Source: an uncultured bacterium (lineage in GTDB: Bacteria; Verrucomicrobiota; Verrucomicrobiia; CAIQCK01). From it: 64,000 nucleotides of DNA. Where the stretch lies: the NCBI GenBank assembly GCA_903870275.1, contig CAIQCK010000031.1:1-64000 (forward strand), read 5' to 3'. The notes under the pieces were generated by a model. It had not been told where the DNA came from. It saw nothing but the letters and a program-made list of their open reading frames with translations, and searched no databases. This document shows positions 26,293 through 35,930 of the stretch, in pieces (the first letter of the stretch is position 1; every line of letters begins with the position of its first letter). The translations under genes were made by a program, and so were the position numbers.

Positions 26293-27210
26293 ATGTGGAG
26301 TGGAACATTGACCGAACGCATTAGGCAATCCAAAGGTTTCGCATTGGCGGCAGCCGCGCTTGTGCTTTGTTTCGCCTTACCCCTGTATCATTGGGCGCGA
26401 TTTGCGGCACTCAGCGATCTGTATTCGCACGTGTTTTTGATCCCGCCGATCAGCCTGTATTTGGCTTGGTTGCAGCGGCAGCGTTTGGAACTCAATTCCA
26501 AGCCACCCCGGTCATGGGGGGTGTTTTTACTGGTTGCCGGTTTCGGAGTGCTCGTTGGCTATTGGGTTGCAGTTGGTTCTATGGTGCCGTTGACCGAGGA
26601 GGATTCTCTGGCGTTAACAACGTTGTCTTTTCTTTTGTTGTTCTACGGCCTCTGTTGTTTGTTTTGGGGGAAGGAAACATTGCGGAGGACCGCGTTCCCG
26701 TTGGGTTTTCTCATTTTCGCGGTGCCGTTGCCCACTTTTGTGCACAATGGGATTGAATCCTTTTTTCAATACACCTCGGCTCCCACTGCCGATGCCATGT
26801 TAACGTTGGCGGGCACGGCATTTTCCCGGGAAGGACTGAGATTTCGATTACAGGGGATGATGGATTTTCCCATTGATGTAGCTCCGGAGTGTAGCGGCCT
26901 CCATGCCAGTTTAGTGATGTTTCTCACCAGCTTGATTGCCAGCCATCTTTTCCTGCGCACGCGTTGGAAACAAGCCGTGTTGGTCCTGGCAGTGGTCCCG
27001 CTGGCCATTCTGAGAAATGGTTTCCGGATATTCATCATCCTGCAGCTTTGTGTTCACTTCGGCACCGGAATGCTGAATTCCTGGATTCATCGTCAGGGCG
27101 GGCCGTTGTTTTTCGCTTTGTCGCTCGTGCCGTTCTTTTTGTTGCTGGCCGTTCTACGAAAGTCCGACCGCGTGGTGAAAGAAATGAAGCCCAAACATTC
27201 TGGAGTCTGA
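26293..27210 (+). CDS. Exosortase (exosortase/archaeosortase family)
   Basis: 305 residues, about eight membrane segments. The three active-site residues are intact: Cys200 in APECSGLHA, Arg245 in ILRNGFRI and His266 in WIHRQGG. Exosortases cleave C-terminal PEP-CTERM-type sorting signals and probably transfer the protein to a membrane or cell-surface acceptor; their genes sit with exopolysaccharide genes, as here. There is no C-terminal EpsI domain, so this is the stand-alone form. I saw no protein with a PEP-CTERM tail in the window, so the substrates must be encoded elsewhere. The ATG at 26293 is preferred over an upstream TTG. Confidence 0.93.
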   Translation: MWSGTLTERIRQSKGFALAAAALVLCFALPLYHWARFAALSDLYSHVFLIPPISLYLAWLQRQRLELNSKPPRSWGVFLLVAGFGVLVGYWVAVGSMVPLTEEDSLALTTLSFLLLFYGLCCLFWGKETLRRTAFPLGFLIFAVPLPTFVHNGIESFFQYTSAPTADAMLTLAGTAFSREGLRFRLQGMMDFPIDVAPECSGLHASLVMFLTSLIASHLFLRTRWKQAVLVLAVVPLAILRNGFRIFIILQLCVHFGTGMLNSWIHRQGGPLFFALSLVPFFLLLAVLRKSDRVVKEMKPKHSGV

Positions 27211-27211
27211 C

Positions 27212-30200
27212 ATGCGAAAATTCACGCATTTGGTTTCCACAACGGTGGCGGTGATGGTGATCGCCATCGCCGGCGTCAGTTGTTCGCGCACGGCCGACAA
27301 GGCCCACCGGTTGGAGCGCGCCGACCGGTATTACGACGCAGGTGATTATGACAAGGCGGAGGTCGAATACCTCGGCGTTCTTCACCTCGATCCGCAGGAC
27401 TTTCAGTCGCTCAGTCACCTGAGTCTCATCTGGTTTGAGCAAGGACGTTTGGACCGCGCCTTGCCGCTTCTGATCGCGAGCCGCGAATTGCAACCAGGCA
27501 ATCTACAGGTGCGCGAAAAGCTGAGTCGTGCCTATCTTGCGACGGGGAAACCGAAGGAGGCGCATGACGAGGCCGTTTTTATTTTGGAGAAGAATCCGCG
27601 GGACGATGAGGCGCTGATTTTGCTGGCCGAATCGGCTGTGACGGAAAAAACCGTCGAAGAAACCAAGCAGCGGCTGCGCCTCCTGTCGCAGTCGGTGGGG
27701 GACCGGGCGGCCGTGCAGGTGGCCCTTGGCGATCTTTGTTTTCGGCAACGCGATTTTCAGGGCGCGGAGGCCGCCTTCAAGCGCGCGCAAATGCTGGATC
27801 CGAAATCGAGCGCGGCCTGTTCGGCGCTTGGAAACCTTTACTGGTCGCAAAAAAATCTCCAGGCGGCGGAGCCAGCCTTGCGAAGCGCATGTGAACTCGC
27901 TCCCATCCGGTCTCCGAGGCGATTGCAATACGCCCAATTCAAAATACAGACCGGAGACTTGCCGTCCGGCAAGCGTCTTCTGGAAGAGATCGTTCAAAAG
28001 GCTCCGGACTATCTGCCTGCGTGGTCGTTGCTGGCGGAGATTGCCTTCCAAGAGAAGAGGTATGACAACTGCGAGGCTTTAGTCAGGAAAATCCTGGCGC
28101 GCGACTCGATGAATTATGACGCCATGATGTTGAGTGGACGTCTGAAGCTGGCGCAAGGAGAGACCGCGAAAGCCATGGCGGAATTCGAGAAGCTGGCGCT
28201 TGTTTACCCCAGGGCGCCTTACGTCCACTACCAGCTCGCGCTCGCATGCCTTGTGAATAACGAGACGGGGAAGGCCAGAAGCAACCTGATCAAGGCGGTG
28301 AACTTGAATCCCGACTTTACGGAGGCCGTCCTGCTTTTGGCGGAGCTCAAGATACGAACAGGCGATTTGAGTTCAACGATTGTCTCCCTGAAGCAGTTGA
28401 TCCAGCGGCAACCGCAGACTGCCCGGGCCTGGCTGTTGCTGGCGGACGCCTACCGCGCCCAAGACAATCTGGATGACGCCCTCAGTACCTATCGCAGGTA
28501 TGAGGAATTATTTCCGCGCAGTCCACAGGTTTCCTTTCAGATGGGGTTGGTTTATGTACAGCGAGGCAAGAGAGACGAGGCCCGCAGATCGTTTGAGAGT
28601 GCCCTGGCACAGGACCCCGACTGCCTGCCGGCGCTGGACCAACTCGTGGCATTGGACGTGATGGAAAAACACTACGCCGCGGCGTTGGACCGCGTTGGAA
28701 AGGAAATCGAGAAGCACCCGAAACAGCCGGAGATGCGGCTTCTACTGGCGAAGGTGTTTCTGGCGCAACAGGACACGAAACAGGCGGAGGCCGCGTTGCT
28801 GAAGGCCATCGAGGTGCAGGCCGACTTCCAGCCGGCTTATTTGTTGCTGGCACAACTCTACCTTAAATCCGACCAGCGCGAGAAGGCGATGCAGGAGCTC
28901 TTGGCGGTCGTGGCCAAGAATCCCAAGGATGTCGGGGCGCTCATGATCATCGGCATGATTCATGATCAGGCAAAAGACTACGCCGCCGCCCGCGACGCCT
29001 ACGAAAAACTGCTGGCGGTAAATCCGAAATTCGGCCCGGCCTTGAACAATCTGGCTTATTTGTATTCGGAGCATCTGGGCCGGCTCGACAAAGCCTACGA
29101 GTTGGCGAACAAGGCTAGGGAACTGCAACCAGCCGACTTGTTTACCACGGACACATTGGCGTGGATTCTCTACAAACAGAGTCAATATGCGTCGGCGCTG
29201 AGCTTGTTGCGGAACATTGCGGACAAACTGCCCGCAGAGCCTGAGGTCCAATATCATCTGGGCATGGCCTGTTACATGATGGGCGAGGAAGAGCCTGCTC
29301 GCACCGCGTTTCAGCGCGCGCTCCAATCGGCCAAGGCGTTCACCGGCAGGAATGAAGCCAGCGGATGTCTTTCCAGGCTGACGATTGATCCCAAAACGGC
29401 GGGCGCCGAAGCGCGCGCCACTTTGGAAAAGCGGTTGGCGGAAAAACCGGATGACCCGGTCGCGTTGGTCCGCTTGGCGGGCATCTGCGCGCGCGAGGGA
29501 TCGTTAGACCAGGCCATCGCGGCCTGCCAGACGATCTTGCGCGCGAATCCGAAAAATGTGAAAGCGATGATGAGCCTGGCGGAACTTTACGCCAGGCGTC
29601 CGGCGGATGCGCAAAAGGCATTTGATCTGGCCAAGGCCGCCTATAATCTCACACCGGACGATCCGGATATTTCCGGCACCTTGGGTCGCATGGCTTATCG
29701 GGCGGGCAACTGCAAATGGGCGATGAGCCTGCTCCGCCAGGCCGTTCTTAGACAACGGGGGAATCCGGAGCTGCTCTACGACTTTGCAGAGGCCGCTTAC
29801 GGCGTGGGCCAGGTTGCGGTGGCGGAGGCGGCGGCGCGAGGAGCTTTGCAAGCGGACGCTTCTTTCTCCCGATCCGGCGAGGCCAGCCGGTTCTTGAGCC
29901 TGGTGGCGATGTCGACGAATCCCTCGCGGGCATTGGCGGCGGAATCGCAGGTTGGGCAAATTTTGAAATCAGATCCGGACTACGCGCCGGCGCTCATGGC
30001 CGCAGCCGCCATCAGCGAACAGAAATCGGATATCAACACCGCGAGGCAGATGTATGAGAAGATCTTGAGTCGTTTTTCCGATTTCATGCCGGCGAAAAGG
30101 CGCCTGGTAATTTTGGGCGCGGAAGAACCGGGCGACAATCACCGGCTTTACGAACTGGCGATCGAGGCGCGTGGAGCATTTCCCGAGGACGCCGAGTTGG

Positions 30201-30439
30201 CGAAGGCGCTGGGAATCATTCTTTACAAACGGGGCGATTTTGCAGCGGCGGCGAATTTGCTGAAAGAAAGCGCCGGCAAACGCGGCCAGGATGCCACCTT
30301 GATGTTCTACTTGGGAATGGCTGGGTATCGGCTGAAACACCCGAGCGAAAGCAAACAATCGCTCCAGCGCGCCCTGGACTTGAATTTGTCCGGCGAGATG
30401 GCTGCGGAGGCCCGGAGGGTCATCGCGGGAATCAAGTAA
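27212..30439 (+). CDS. Large TPR lipoprotein, PrsT-like
   Basis: 1075 residues. The N-terminus is a lipoprotein signal with lipobox IAGVSC (cysteine about 25). Nearly all the rest is tetratricopeptide repeats, for example RADRYYDAGDYDKAEVEYLGVLHLDP, AQLYLKSDQREKAMQELLAVVAKNP and NLAYLYSEHLGRLDKAYELANKARELQP. Very long TPR lipoproteins (PrsT) accompany exosortase loci and are thought to scaffold polymer export or protein sorting at the envelope. The start codon lies one base after the exosortase stop, so translation is probably coupled. Residues about 700-720 (between two TPR blocks) read as a linker. Confidence 0.88.
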   Translation: MRKFTHLVSTTVAVMVIAIAGVSCSRTADKAHRLERADRYYDAGDYDKAEVEYLGVLHLDPQDFQSLSHLSLIWFEQGRLDRALPLLIASRELQPGNLQVREKLSRAYLATGKPKEAHDEAVFILEKNPRDDEALILLAESAVTEKTVEETKQRLRLLSQSVGDRAAVQVALGDLCFRQRDFQGAEAAFKRAQMLDPKSSAACSALGNLYWSQKNLQAAEPALRSACELAPIRSPRRLQYAQFKIQTGDLPSGKRLLEEIVQKAPDYLPAWSLLAEIAFQEKRYDNCEALVRKILARDSMNYDAMMLSGRLKLAQGETAKAMAEFEKLALVYPRAPYVHYQLALACLVNNETGKARSNLIKAVNLNPDFTEAVLLLAELKIRTGDLSSTIVSLKQLIQRQPQTARAWLLLADAYRAQDNLDDALSTYRRYEELFPRSPQVSFQMGLVYVQRGKRDEARRSFESALAQDPDCLPALDQLVALDVMEKHYAAALDRVGKEIEKHPKQPEMRLLLAKVFLAQQDTKQAEAALLKAIEVQADFQPAYLLLAQLYLKSDQREKAMQELLAVVAKNPKDVGALMIIGMIHDQAKDYAAARDAYEKLLAVNPKFGPALNNLAYLYSEHLGRLDKAYELANKARELQPADLFTTDTLAWILYKQSQYASALSLLRNIADKLPAEPEVQYHLGMACYMMGEEEPARTAFQRALQSAKAFTGRNEASGCLSRLTIDPKTAGAEARATLEKRLAEKPDDPVALVRLAGICAREGSLDQAIAACQTILRANPKNVKAMMSLAELYARRPADAQKAFDLAKAAYNLTPDDPDISGTLGRMAYRAGNCKWAMSLLRQAVLRQRGNPELLYDFAEAAYGVGQVAVAEAAARGALQADASFSRSGEASRFLSLVAMSTNPSRALAAESQVGQILKSDPDYAPALMAAAAISEQKSDINTARQMYEKILSRFSDFMPAKRRLVILGAEEPGDNHRLYELAIEARGAFPEDAELAKALGIILYKRGDFAAAANLLKESAGKRGQDATLMFYLGMAGYRLKHPSESKQSLQRALDLNLSGEMAAEARRVIAGIK

Positions 30440-30596
30440 TGGATGGCTGCCAGATGTTATTAGTCCAGGTAATCAGATTCAACCCGCGCGGTTTCCGAAA
30501 CTTCGGGAACTGCAGCATCCGCATCTTATACTTCTGCGGCAAGAGCGAGCTTTGCCCGCAATAACCCGGGAAGAAGCCAGCCTGTCCAAGGAAAAC

Positions 30597-31973
30597 ATGC
30601 GACCCGTAAAATGCCTCTTCACCGTGCCGATGCAAAGGCCGACCGGTGACGCTTTGGGGCAGGCTCAAAGCTATCCATGGGTGAATGACAATGGTCTTGC
30701 CATGATTGGCGCCGCGGCAAAAGCAGCGGGGTCGGAAACGACCATTTGGAGCTGGGATCGGAATTACTCTGGCGAGGACGTTGCCAGATACTTGCGAGAA
30801 ACCAAGCCGGATGTGGTGGGGATAAAGACCTTTACAACTCATTTTCAGTGGGTGCTGGATACATTGAAGGTCATTAGAGCCGACGCGCCTGACGCACGGA
30901 TCCTTCTGGGTGGACCGCATGCCACAACCAGTGCGCCCGATGATTTGTTTGATGAGTTTCCGGGGCTGTTTGATTTTGTAATCGCAGGGGATGGAGAACT
31001 TGCGGTCTCGCGGTTGATTGCTCTAATAAAGAACGGAGATTCGCTTGAGTCCGATGAGACGCTGAAGACCATTCCCGGATTAGTGTATAAGAGCAAAAAT
31101 GGTGTGGTTAAAATTCCCAACAGTTACGATGTTGCTTTCGCCGATCTTCCAAGGGTGGATTGGACCGCCCAACCGCCTTCCGCGTTTCAGGACCTCAAGA
31201 ATGAGTTCAACGGGCATTCTGTTTTCTACGAGGACTCGCGTGGATGTCCATGCGAGTGCGCGCATTGCAATGCCGGCACGATGAATGGCAGCCGGCCCAG
31301 GCACAAAGGGATCGAGCAGGTTTGTGCCGAGATTGAAGAGTTGGTTGCTGTTTATAATGTTAACTATATTATCTTCAGCGGGAATGCCTTTCTTGCAGAT
31401 TTGCGGCGCACGGAGGAGTTATGCGAATGGTTTATCAAGAAGCGGCTTGGTGTGAGATGGTCTTGCACGGGGGCGGCTTATGTTCGAAGAATCGAGGACC
31501 GCGAATTAGTTCGCACGATGAAGAGAGCCGGCTGTAACAAGATCATATTTGGGATTGAATCCGGGGACGATAATGTCCGGGAGCGGCTGAACTATCCTTC
31601 GAGCATTGGTGAGATTGGGAACATTGTAAACGCCATACATCAAAACGGCATTATAACGGATGCGTATTTCATGTTGGGTCTGCCCGGTGAAACGGTGCGG
31701 GAAATGAGGGCCACCCTGGCGTGCGCGGCCCGTCTCTCACTCGACAGGATCAGTTTTTGCATTCATTTGCCTTTGCCGGGCACACGCGGTTATTTTGACG
31801 TGTTGAAAAAACACGGCCTGAAACGAATTGATTGGTCCGGTTATGATTTTTCCAATCCTCCAATGTTGGCGAGCGTGGCGACGGTCGCCGAGGTTAAGAG
31901 AAGTCTTTTGATGGGAAGGGTCATCGAAAGGAGCGGAATGGCGCGGGGGCTTGTCAGGTTCGTCGCCGGGTGA
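30597..31973 (+). CDS. B12-binding radical SAM protein
   Basis: 458 residues. An N-terminal cobalamin-binding-like domain (about 20-140; DVVGIKTFTTHFQWVLDTLKVIRADAPDARILLGGPHA) precedes the radical SAM core, whose cluster cysteines are in DSRGCPCECAHCNAG, spaced CxxxCxxC. The later blocks CNKIIFGIESGDDNVRERL and DAYFMLGLPGETVREM are typical of the B12-dependent class. The DxHxxG cobalamin motif is not seen, as in many relatives. These enzymes methylate or rearrange unactivated carbons. The gene follows the TPR lipoprotein by 157 bp on the same strand, so it may belong to the exosortase locus, but its substrate is unknown. Confidence 0.87.
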   Translation: MRPVKCLFTVPMQRPTGDALGQAQSYPWVNDNGLAMIGAAAKAAGSETTIWSWDRNYSGEDVARYLRETKPDVVGIKTFTTHFQWVLDTLKVIRADAPDARILLGGPHATTSAPDDLFDEFPGLFDFVIAGDGELAVSRLIALIKNGDSLESDETLKTIPGLVYKSKNGVVKIPNSYDVAFADLPRVDWTAQPPSAFQDLKNEFNGHSVFYEDSRGCPCECAHCNAGTMNGSRPRHKGIEQVCAEIEELVAVYNVNYIIFSGNAFLADLRRTEELCEWFIKKRLGVRWSCTGAAYVRRIEDRELVRTMKRAGCNKIIFGIESGDDNVRERLNYPSSIGEIGNIVNAIHQNGIITDAYFMLGLPGETVREMRATLACAARLSLDRISFCIHLPLPGTRGYFDVLKKHGLKRIDWSGYDFSNPPMLASVATVAEVKRSLLMGRVIERSGMARGLVRFVAG

Positions 31974-32020
31974 CGGCGCGACCCGTCGGCGGAACCGATT
32001 GGTTTGAAATTGGCGGTTCT

Positions 32021-32050
32021 GCCTGGCACCGGCAAAGCGGTGTGCCAGGC
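32021..32050. terminator. Hairpin between convergent genes
   Basis: GCCTGGCACCG and CGGTGTGCCAGGC form a stem of 9 plus 2 pairs interrupted by a two-base bulge, around a short GCAAAG loop. It lies 48 bp after the radical SAM stop and about 87 bp before the end of the convergent ETF oxidoreductase gene. No clear T-run follows on either side, so it is a candidate bidirectional terminator rather than a textbook one. Confidence 0.4.
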
Positions 32051-32136
32051 TTTGCTGTGAATCCGGTCTGATAGGAGCCGTGTTTTGCTGTTTCTCACGG
32101 CGGGGGCCGTGAGTGCAAAATCTCCGCGCGCGCTTT

Positions 32137-34014
32137 CTAGTTTTCCGCCGAATGCAATCCGCCGGTGCCGGCGCGGAACTCGATGTTCGTGCGTTCTGGA
32201 TTGTCGGGCAGCGGCGTCGCGCAGTTCCACAGGCACGCGCCGCAGTGGATGCACTTCTCCCGGTCAAACGCCGGCACACCCTTCGGTCCGGGCGTTATCG
32301 CTTGCCCTGAGCAGACCTCGATGCAAATCTTCGTTCCGCAGTTCTCGCAGAGGTTCGGATACAGAAACGCGACGTGATCCGCGTAGCCGGCCGGCGCCTG
32401 CACCTTGCCGCCGAGCAGCAGCGCGTCCTGTTGCGACACCAGCAGCTTGCCGTCGTAGGGGATCGCCGGCCAGCCGCAACGCTCCATCAACGCGGCGTGC
32501 GCTGACGTGCCTTTCGCCGCGCATTCTTCCTGAATCGTCCTGATCTCGTCGGCGGGGATTTTCCCACGATAGTAGTCTTCCACGCGCGGCAGCCGTGCGT
32601 GCGGCGCGAGCGGTTGGCCGGGAATCGCGATCTTCCCCTTGGTGAATCCCGCGAGGCCCATTCCGATCATGCCGGTCGCCACGCCGCGGTGGAAACCGTC
32701 GCGCGCCCGCTCCGCCACGCGCCCCTCGTTCTCAATCCAACTGGCGCGTCGTCGTCTCGCGTAAGCGGCTTCGAGGTTTTCTTTCGTGAACGGTTGCTTT
32801 GCCTGGAGCAGCTCAATGACGCCCTCGGCCAGTTGCACGCCGCTGGTCCACGCCTCATCCACGCCGGAGCCGGTGAGCACGTTCGTCGTGCCGGAGCCTT
32901 CGCCGATCCGCGCGTAACCGTTGCCGACGAGCCACGGCTCGCCGCGCTTGCCGGATTCCCCCAACGTCTTCGCGCCCCACGAGCGCAGCGTGCCGCCTTC
33001 CAGGTGGCGCCAGAGATACGGATGCGTCATCCAGTGCTGGAGGTAGCGGTAGCTGGTCCGCACCGGGCTGTCGAACCACGACGGCACGAAAATCCCCAAC
33101 GACGCCACGCGGTCCGGATAGACATACAGGAACCCGAAAATCTCCGGCTCGGGATAGCCGAACGTGTGCAAGACCGTGCCGGGTGGCAGATCACAATTCT
33201 CCGGCAGGTTGACGACCATCTTCATGCCCACGGCCCAGTCGTGCGTGTGATGCTCCGGCGGCATGCCGAAATGCTGGTCGAGTTGCTGGCTGACCGTTCC
33301 CACCGGGCCGTCGCCGACGACCGTGAGCGCCGCGCGGATATCCATGCCCGGCATGAAACCGGCCTCCGCCTTGCCATGCTTGTCCACGCCTTGATCCAGC
33401 AGCCGCACGCCGGCGACGCGGTCCTTCTCGATCAACGGCTTCGCCACGGGCGTGCCGGGCCAGACCTGCACCGCGCCCGTCGCCATCACCTGCTGCCCGA
33501 CCCACTGGTTGAACTGGCCGAGCGAGAAAACCAGGCCGCCGTGTTTGCTCAGGAACGGTGGAATGTAAGGCAGCTTCACCGCCTCGTTCTCATACGGCAG
33601 CATCCACTTGAACGCCCGGATGAGCGCGTCGCCGGCCCGCAACACCGCCGAGCGCCGGCTCGCTCCGACCGGATCGAGCAGATAGAGCACGCGCTCTTCC
33701 GTGACCGGCGCCGCCGTTGGAATCTGGCCCGGATCGAGGTCGGGGAATGTCGCCCGCAGCCCGCGCGCCCGCGTCACCACGCCGGAGACGCCAAAGCCGA
33801 TGTCGTCGGCGCGCTCGTAGCAAATCACCTGCGGCGGCATGCCCGGCGCGACGGCGCTCTCGAACCGGGGCGTGCCGTCCGCGTTGGTCAGGTTGCGCGA
33901 GAGCGTGGTCAGGAACCCGCCCGTCGCCGGCCCGAAGCCGACGCAGACGATGTCCACGTCCATGCTCTGCCGTTCGACCGGCGCTTGCGGTTGCTCGCTA
34001 TTGAGTGACGTCAT
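32137..34014 (-). CDS. Electron-transfer flavoprotein:ubiquinone oxidoreductase
   Basis: About 625 residues. The FAD-binding start is VDIVCVGFGPATGGFLTTL. The middle matches ETF-QO (YERADDIGFGVSGVVTRARGLRATFPD, FNQWVGQQVMATGAVQVWPGTPV, RWLVGNGYARIGEGSGTTNVLTGSGVDEAWTSG by pattern). The C-terminal ferredoxin-like domain has CGTKICIEVC followed by REKCIHCGACLWNC for a 4Fe-4S cluster. It passes electrons from ETF (reduced in fatty-acid and amino-acid oxidation) to quinone at the membrane. The start at 34014 is preferred because AAGAAGA precedes it; 34035 would add seven residues. No etfA/etfB genes are in the window. Confidence 0.92.
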   Translation of the reverse strand: MTSLNSEQPQAPVERQSMDVDIVCVGFGPATGGFLTTLSRNLTNADGTPRFESAVAPGMPPQVICYERADDIGFGVSGVVTRARGLRATFPDLDPGQIPTAAPVTEERVLYLLDPVGASRRSAVLRAGDALIRAFKWMLPYENEAVKLPYIPPFLSKHGGLVFSLGQFNQWVGQQVMATGAVQVWPGTPVAKPLIEKDRVAGVRLLDQGVDKHGKAEAGFMPGMDIRAALTVVGDGPVGTVSQQLDQHFGMPPEHHTHDWAVGMKMVVNLPENCDLPPGTVLHTFGYPEPEIFGFLYVYPDRVASLGIFVPSWFDSPVRTSYRYLQHWMTHPYLWRHLEGGTLRSWGAKTLGESGKRGEPWLVGNGYARIGEGSGTTNVLTGSGVDEAWTSGVQLAEGVIELLQAKQPFTKENLEAAYARRRRASWIENEGRVAERARDGFHRGVATGMIGMGLAGFTKGKIAIPGQPLAPHARLPRVEDYYRGKIPADEIRTIQEECAAKGTSAHAALMERCGWPAIPYDGKLLVSQQDALLLGGKVQAPAGYADHVAFLYPNLCENCGTKICIEVCSGQAITPGPKGVPAFDREKCIHCGACLWNCATPLPDNPERTNIEFRAGTGGLHSAEN

Positions 34015-34128
34015 AAATCTTCTTTCAGCCGGCATCGGTCCAGCTGCCGATGCATCATAGGAACCCGGCCCCTCAAATCCAGCCGGTTTTTTTCAACTCC
34101 GCCCGTTTCTTTCCAGCGAGGTGGATTA

Positions 34129-34458
34129 CTACATGAAATTCCACTTCAGGGGATTCAACTGTGGATTCTTACTGTTGAGCGTCGCCAGTTCCGTGGCAAT
34201 ACGTTGTCGCTCGGCATCGGAAGCAACGCCTCGGATGGTGACGTATGTCACGCCGGAACCGGCCTCGACAAGAACTTGCTTCGGTGTCAGGCCCAGGTGT
34301 TCTGGCAACGCTTTGCGATAAGCGTCGGCCTGCTGGATGTCGCGGATCTGAATCGCACCCATGCTAGACCCCATGTCACGCACGGCGTCTCGATAACCTT
34401 CGCAGCCGACCAACGCGAGCGATGTAACAACGCACATTAACAGGATTGTTTTTTTCAT
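34129..34458 (-). CDS. Small lipoprotein, BON-like
   Basis: 109 residues. The signal ends in lipobox LALVGC (cysteine about 19). The mature part has one short alpha/beta unit: LGLTPKQVLVEAGSGVTYVTIRGVASDAERQRIATELATLNS. The V-x-I-x-G-x-V/A-x-s-x-x-x-r pattern resembles BON domains, which bind phospholipids or peptidoglycan-associated partners, but the match is weak. It probably sits in the periplasmic face of a membrane. Function unknown. It lies 114 bp upstream of the ETF oxidoreductase start on the same strand. Confidence 0.7.
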   Translation of the reverse strand: MKKTILLMCVVTSLALVGCEGYRDAVRDMGSSMGAIQIRDIQQADAYRKALPEHLGLTPKQVLVEAGSGVTYVTIRGVASDAERQRIATELATLNSKNPQLNPLKWNFM

Positions 34459-34549
34459 GGTGTGGTGCGATGCCTCCTGCATTCCAAATCAACGGCCGAT
34501 TCTTCGCAGATCACGGCAGCCACAGCAAGGTCGAAGCAGGTGGGAAGTT

Positions 34550-35815
34550 TTACTTCCCGCTGTCCTTGATCGCGCGGAACAGCGCCAGCATGTTCTCGAT
34601 GGGGGTGTTGCCCTGGATGTTGTGGATCGCGTCGAAGACGAAACCGCCGTCCTGATTGAAGATGTCAATCCGCTCGCGCACCTCGCGATAGACTTCCTCC
34701 GGCGCGCCGACCGCCATCGTGTGCTGCGTGTCCACGCCGCCGCCCCAGAACACCAGCTCCTTGCCGAACTCCTTCTTCAGCCGCGCCGCGCCCATCTCGG
34801 CGGCGGAGCACTGCACCGGGTTCAGGATGTCGAAGCCGGCTTCCACGAAATCCGGCAAGAACTGATACACCGAGCCGCACGAGTGGATGAACGTCTTCCA
34901 GCCGGCGCGCCGGTGGATCAGGTCGTTCACCTGTTTGTGGAACGGTTTGAACAAATCGCGATACGCCTCCAGCGAGATGAACGGCCCGCGTTGTGTGCCG
35001 AAGTCCGTCCCTGTCACCATCGCCGCCTGCACCGTGTCGCCGAAGATGCCTGTCAGGGTGGCGATGTTCTGCAATGCGATCTCGCATTGCTTCTCGAACA
35101 CCGTCCGCACGTAGTCGCGCCGCGTCAGCGTCGAGACATACCATTCCTCAACGTCGCGAATCCCCTTCGGGTGCTTCAGGAACGGCGCGGGCACCAGCGC
35201 GATGTCGCCAAACGCCGCGCCCGGTACGACCAGCATCGCGCCGGACGCCTTGTGCGCCTCCAGCCACTGCTTCCGCTCGCGGAAGTGCGTGAGGTCCTCC
35301 GCACCGAACAGGCCGAACTCCTCCAGATTGTTCGCCGGGTCCAGCTTGTCGTCGTCAATCGGCTCCTGCCGCACGATCGAGTCGAAGAAGTACCCGCCCT
35401 TCGGCATGTGTCCGCTCGGCGACACGCTCGTGTCGCCTTCGGGGAAAATGTGCCAGCCGCCGTCCGGCGCGGGCGCGACGTTGAACTGCCCCGGCACCAG
35501 GCACGGCGTGCCGTCGAAGCACGTGAACGGCTTCCAGTCCCGCGCCTCCGTGGCGAACAGCGACTTGCGCGGCAGCGCGCCGATCACGTCAATGCCCAGC
35601 GCCGCGCGCAACTCATCGTCCACCTCGCCGAGCATCTGATACGGCTCGATCACCTTCACCCGCCAGCTCGTGTCGCCGAGCACCCGCAGCCGCAACCGGT
35701 GCACCACCGACACATGGATGCCCGTCACTGCCGTCGCGCCGAAATCCACGCACACGCGGTCCGGCTGTTGGTGATTCAACGTCCTCTGCAATCGCTCGCG
35801 AGATGTCATGGGCAT
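34550..35815 (-). CDS. Uroporphyrinogen-decarboxylase-family methyltransferase-like protein
   Basis: About 421 residues. The start TSRERLQRTLNHQQPDRVCVDFGATAVTGIHV is the usual beginning of the non-haem Uro-D family. Later blocks include MVTGTDFGTQRGPFISLEAYRDLFKPFHKQVNDLIHRRAGWKTFIHSCGSVYQFLPDFVEAGFDILNPVQCSA, where HSCGS fits the H-x-C-G zinc site of MtaA/CmuA-type cobalamin methyltransferases. This suggests methyl or alkyl transfer rather than porphyrin decarboxylation. Verrucomicrobia often carry several such genes. Starts at 35815 and 35809 are both possible. A good promoter lies just upstream. Confidence 0.88.
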   Translation of the reverse strand: MPMTSRERLQRTLNHQQPDRVCVDFGATAVTGIHVSVVHRLRLRVLGDTSWRVKVIEPYQMLGEVDDELRAALGIDVIGALPRKSLFATEARDWKPFTCFDGTPCLVPGQFNVAPAPDGGWHIFPEGDTSVSPSGHMPKGGYFFDSIVRQEPIDDDKLDPANNLEEFGLFGAEDLTHFRERKQWLEAHKASGAMLVVPGAAFGDIALVPAPFLKHPKGIRDVEEWYVSTLTRRDYVRTVFEKQCEIALQNIATLTGIFGDTVQAAMVTGTDFGTQRGPFISLEAYRDLFKPFHKQVNDLIHRRAGWKTFIHSCGSVYQFLPDFVEAGFDILNPVQCSAAEMGAARLKKEFGKELVFWGGGVDTQHTMAVGAPEEVYREVRERIDIFNQDGGFVFDAIHNIQGNTPIENMLALFRAIKDSGK

Positions 35816-35839
35816 AACGTGTGTCTCCGTTGGCGGGCG

Positions 35840-35868
35840 ACGGTAGGGAAAACGACGGCCTTTGTCAA
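35840..35868 (-). promoter_or_regulatory. Sigma-70-type promoter for the Uro-D-family gene
   Basis: On the minus strand a perfect TTGACA (35868-35863), a 17-base spacer and TACCGT (35845-35840) precede the gene. The -10 match is weak, but the perfect -35, the spacing and the position about 25 bases before the start codon make it a likely promoter. Confidence 0.5.
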
Positions 35869-35930
35869 AAGCGATTGTCCGAGAGGGAGATTCGTTTCGA
35901 TTCTTCAAGTCATGCCCATCTCAGTGATTG

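Noticed and set aside
32599-34008. Long + strand frame antisense to the ETF oxidoreductase
   Set aside because: The - strand product has FAD and iron-sulfur motifs; the + strand product is arginine/histidine-rich with no domain.
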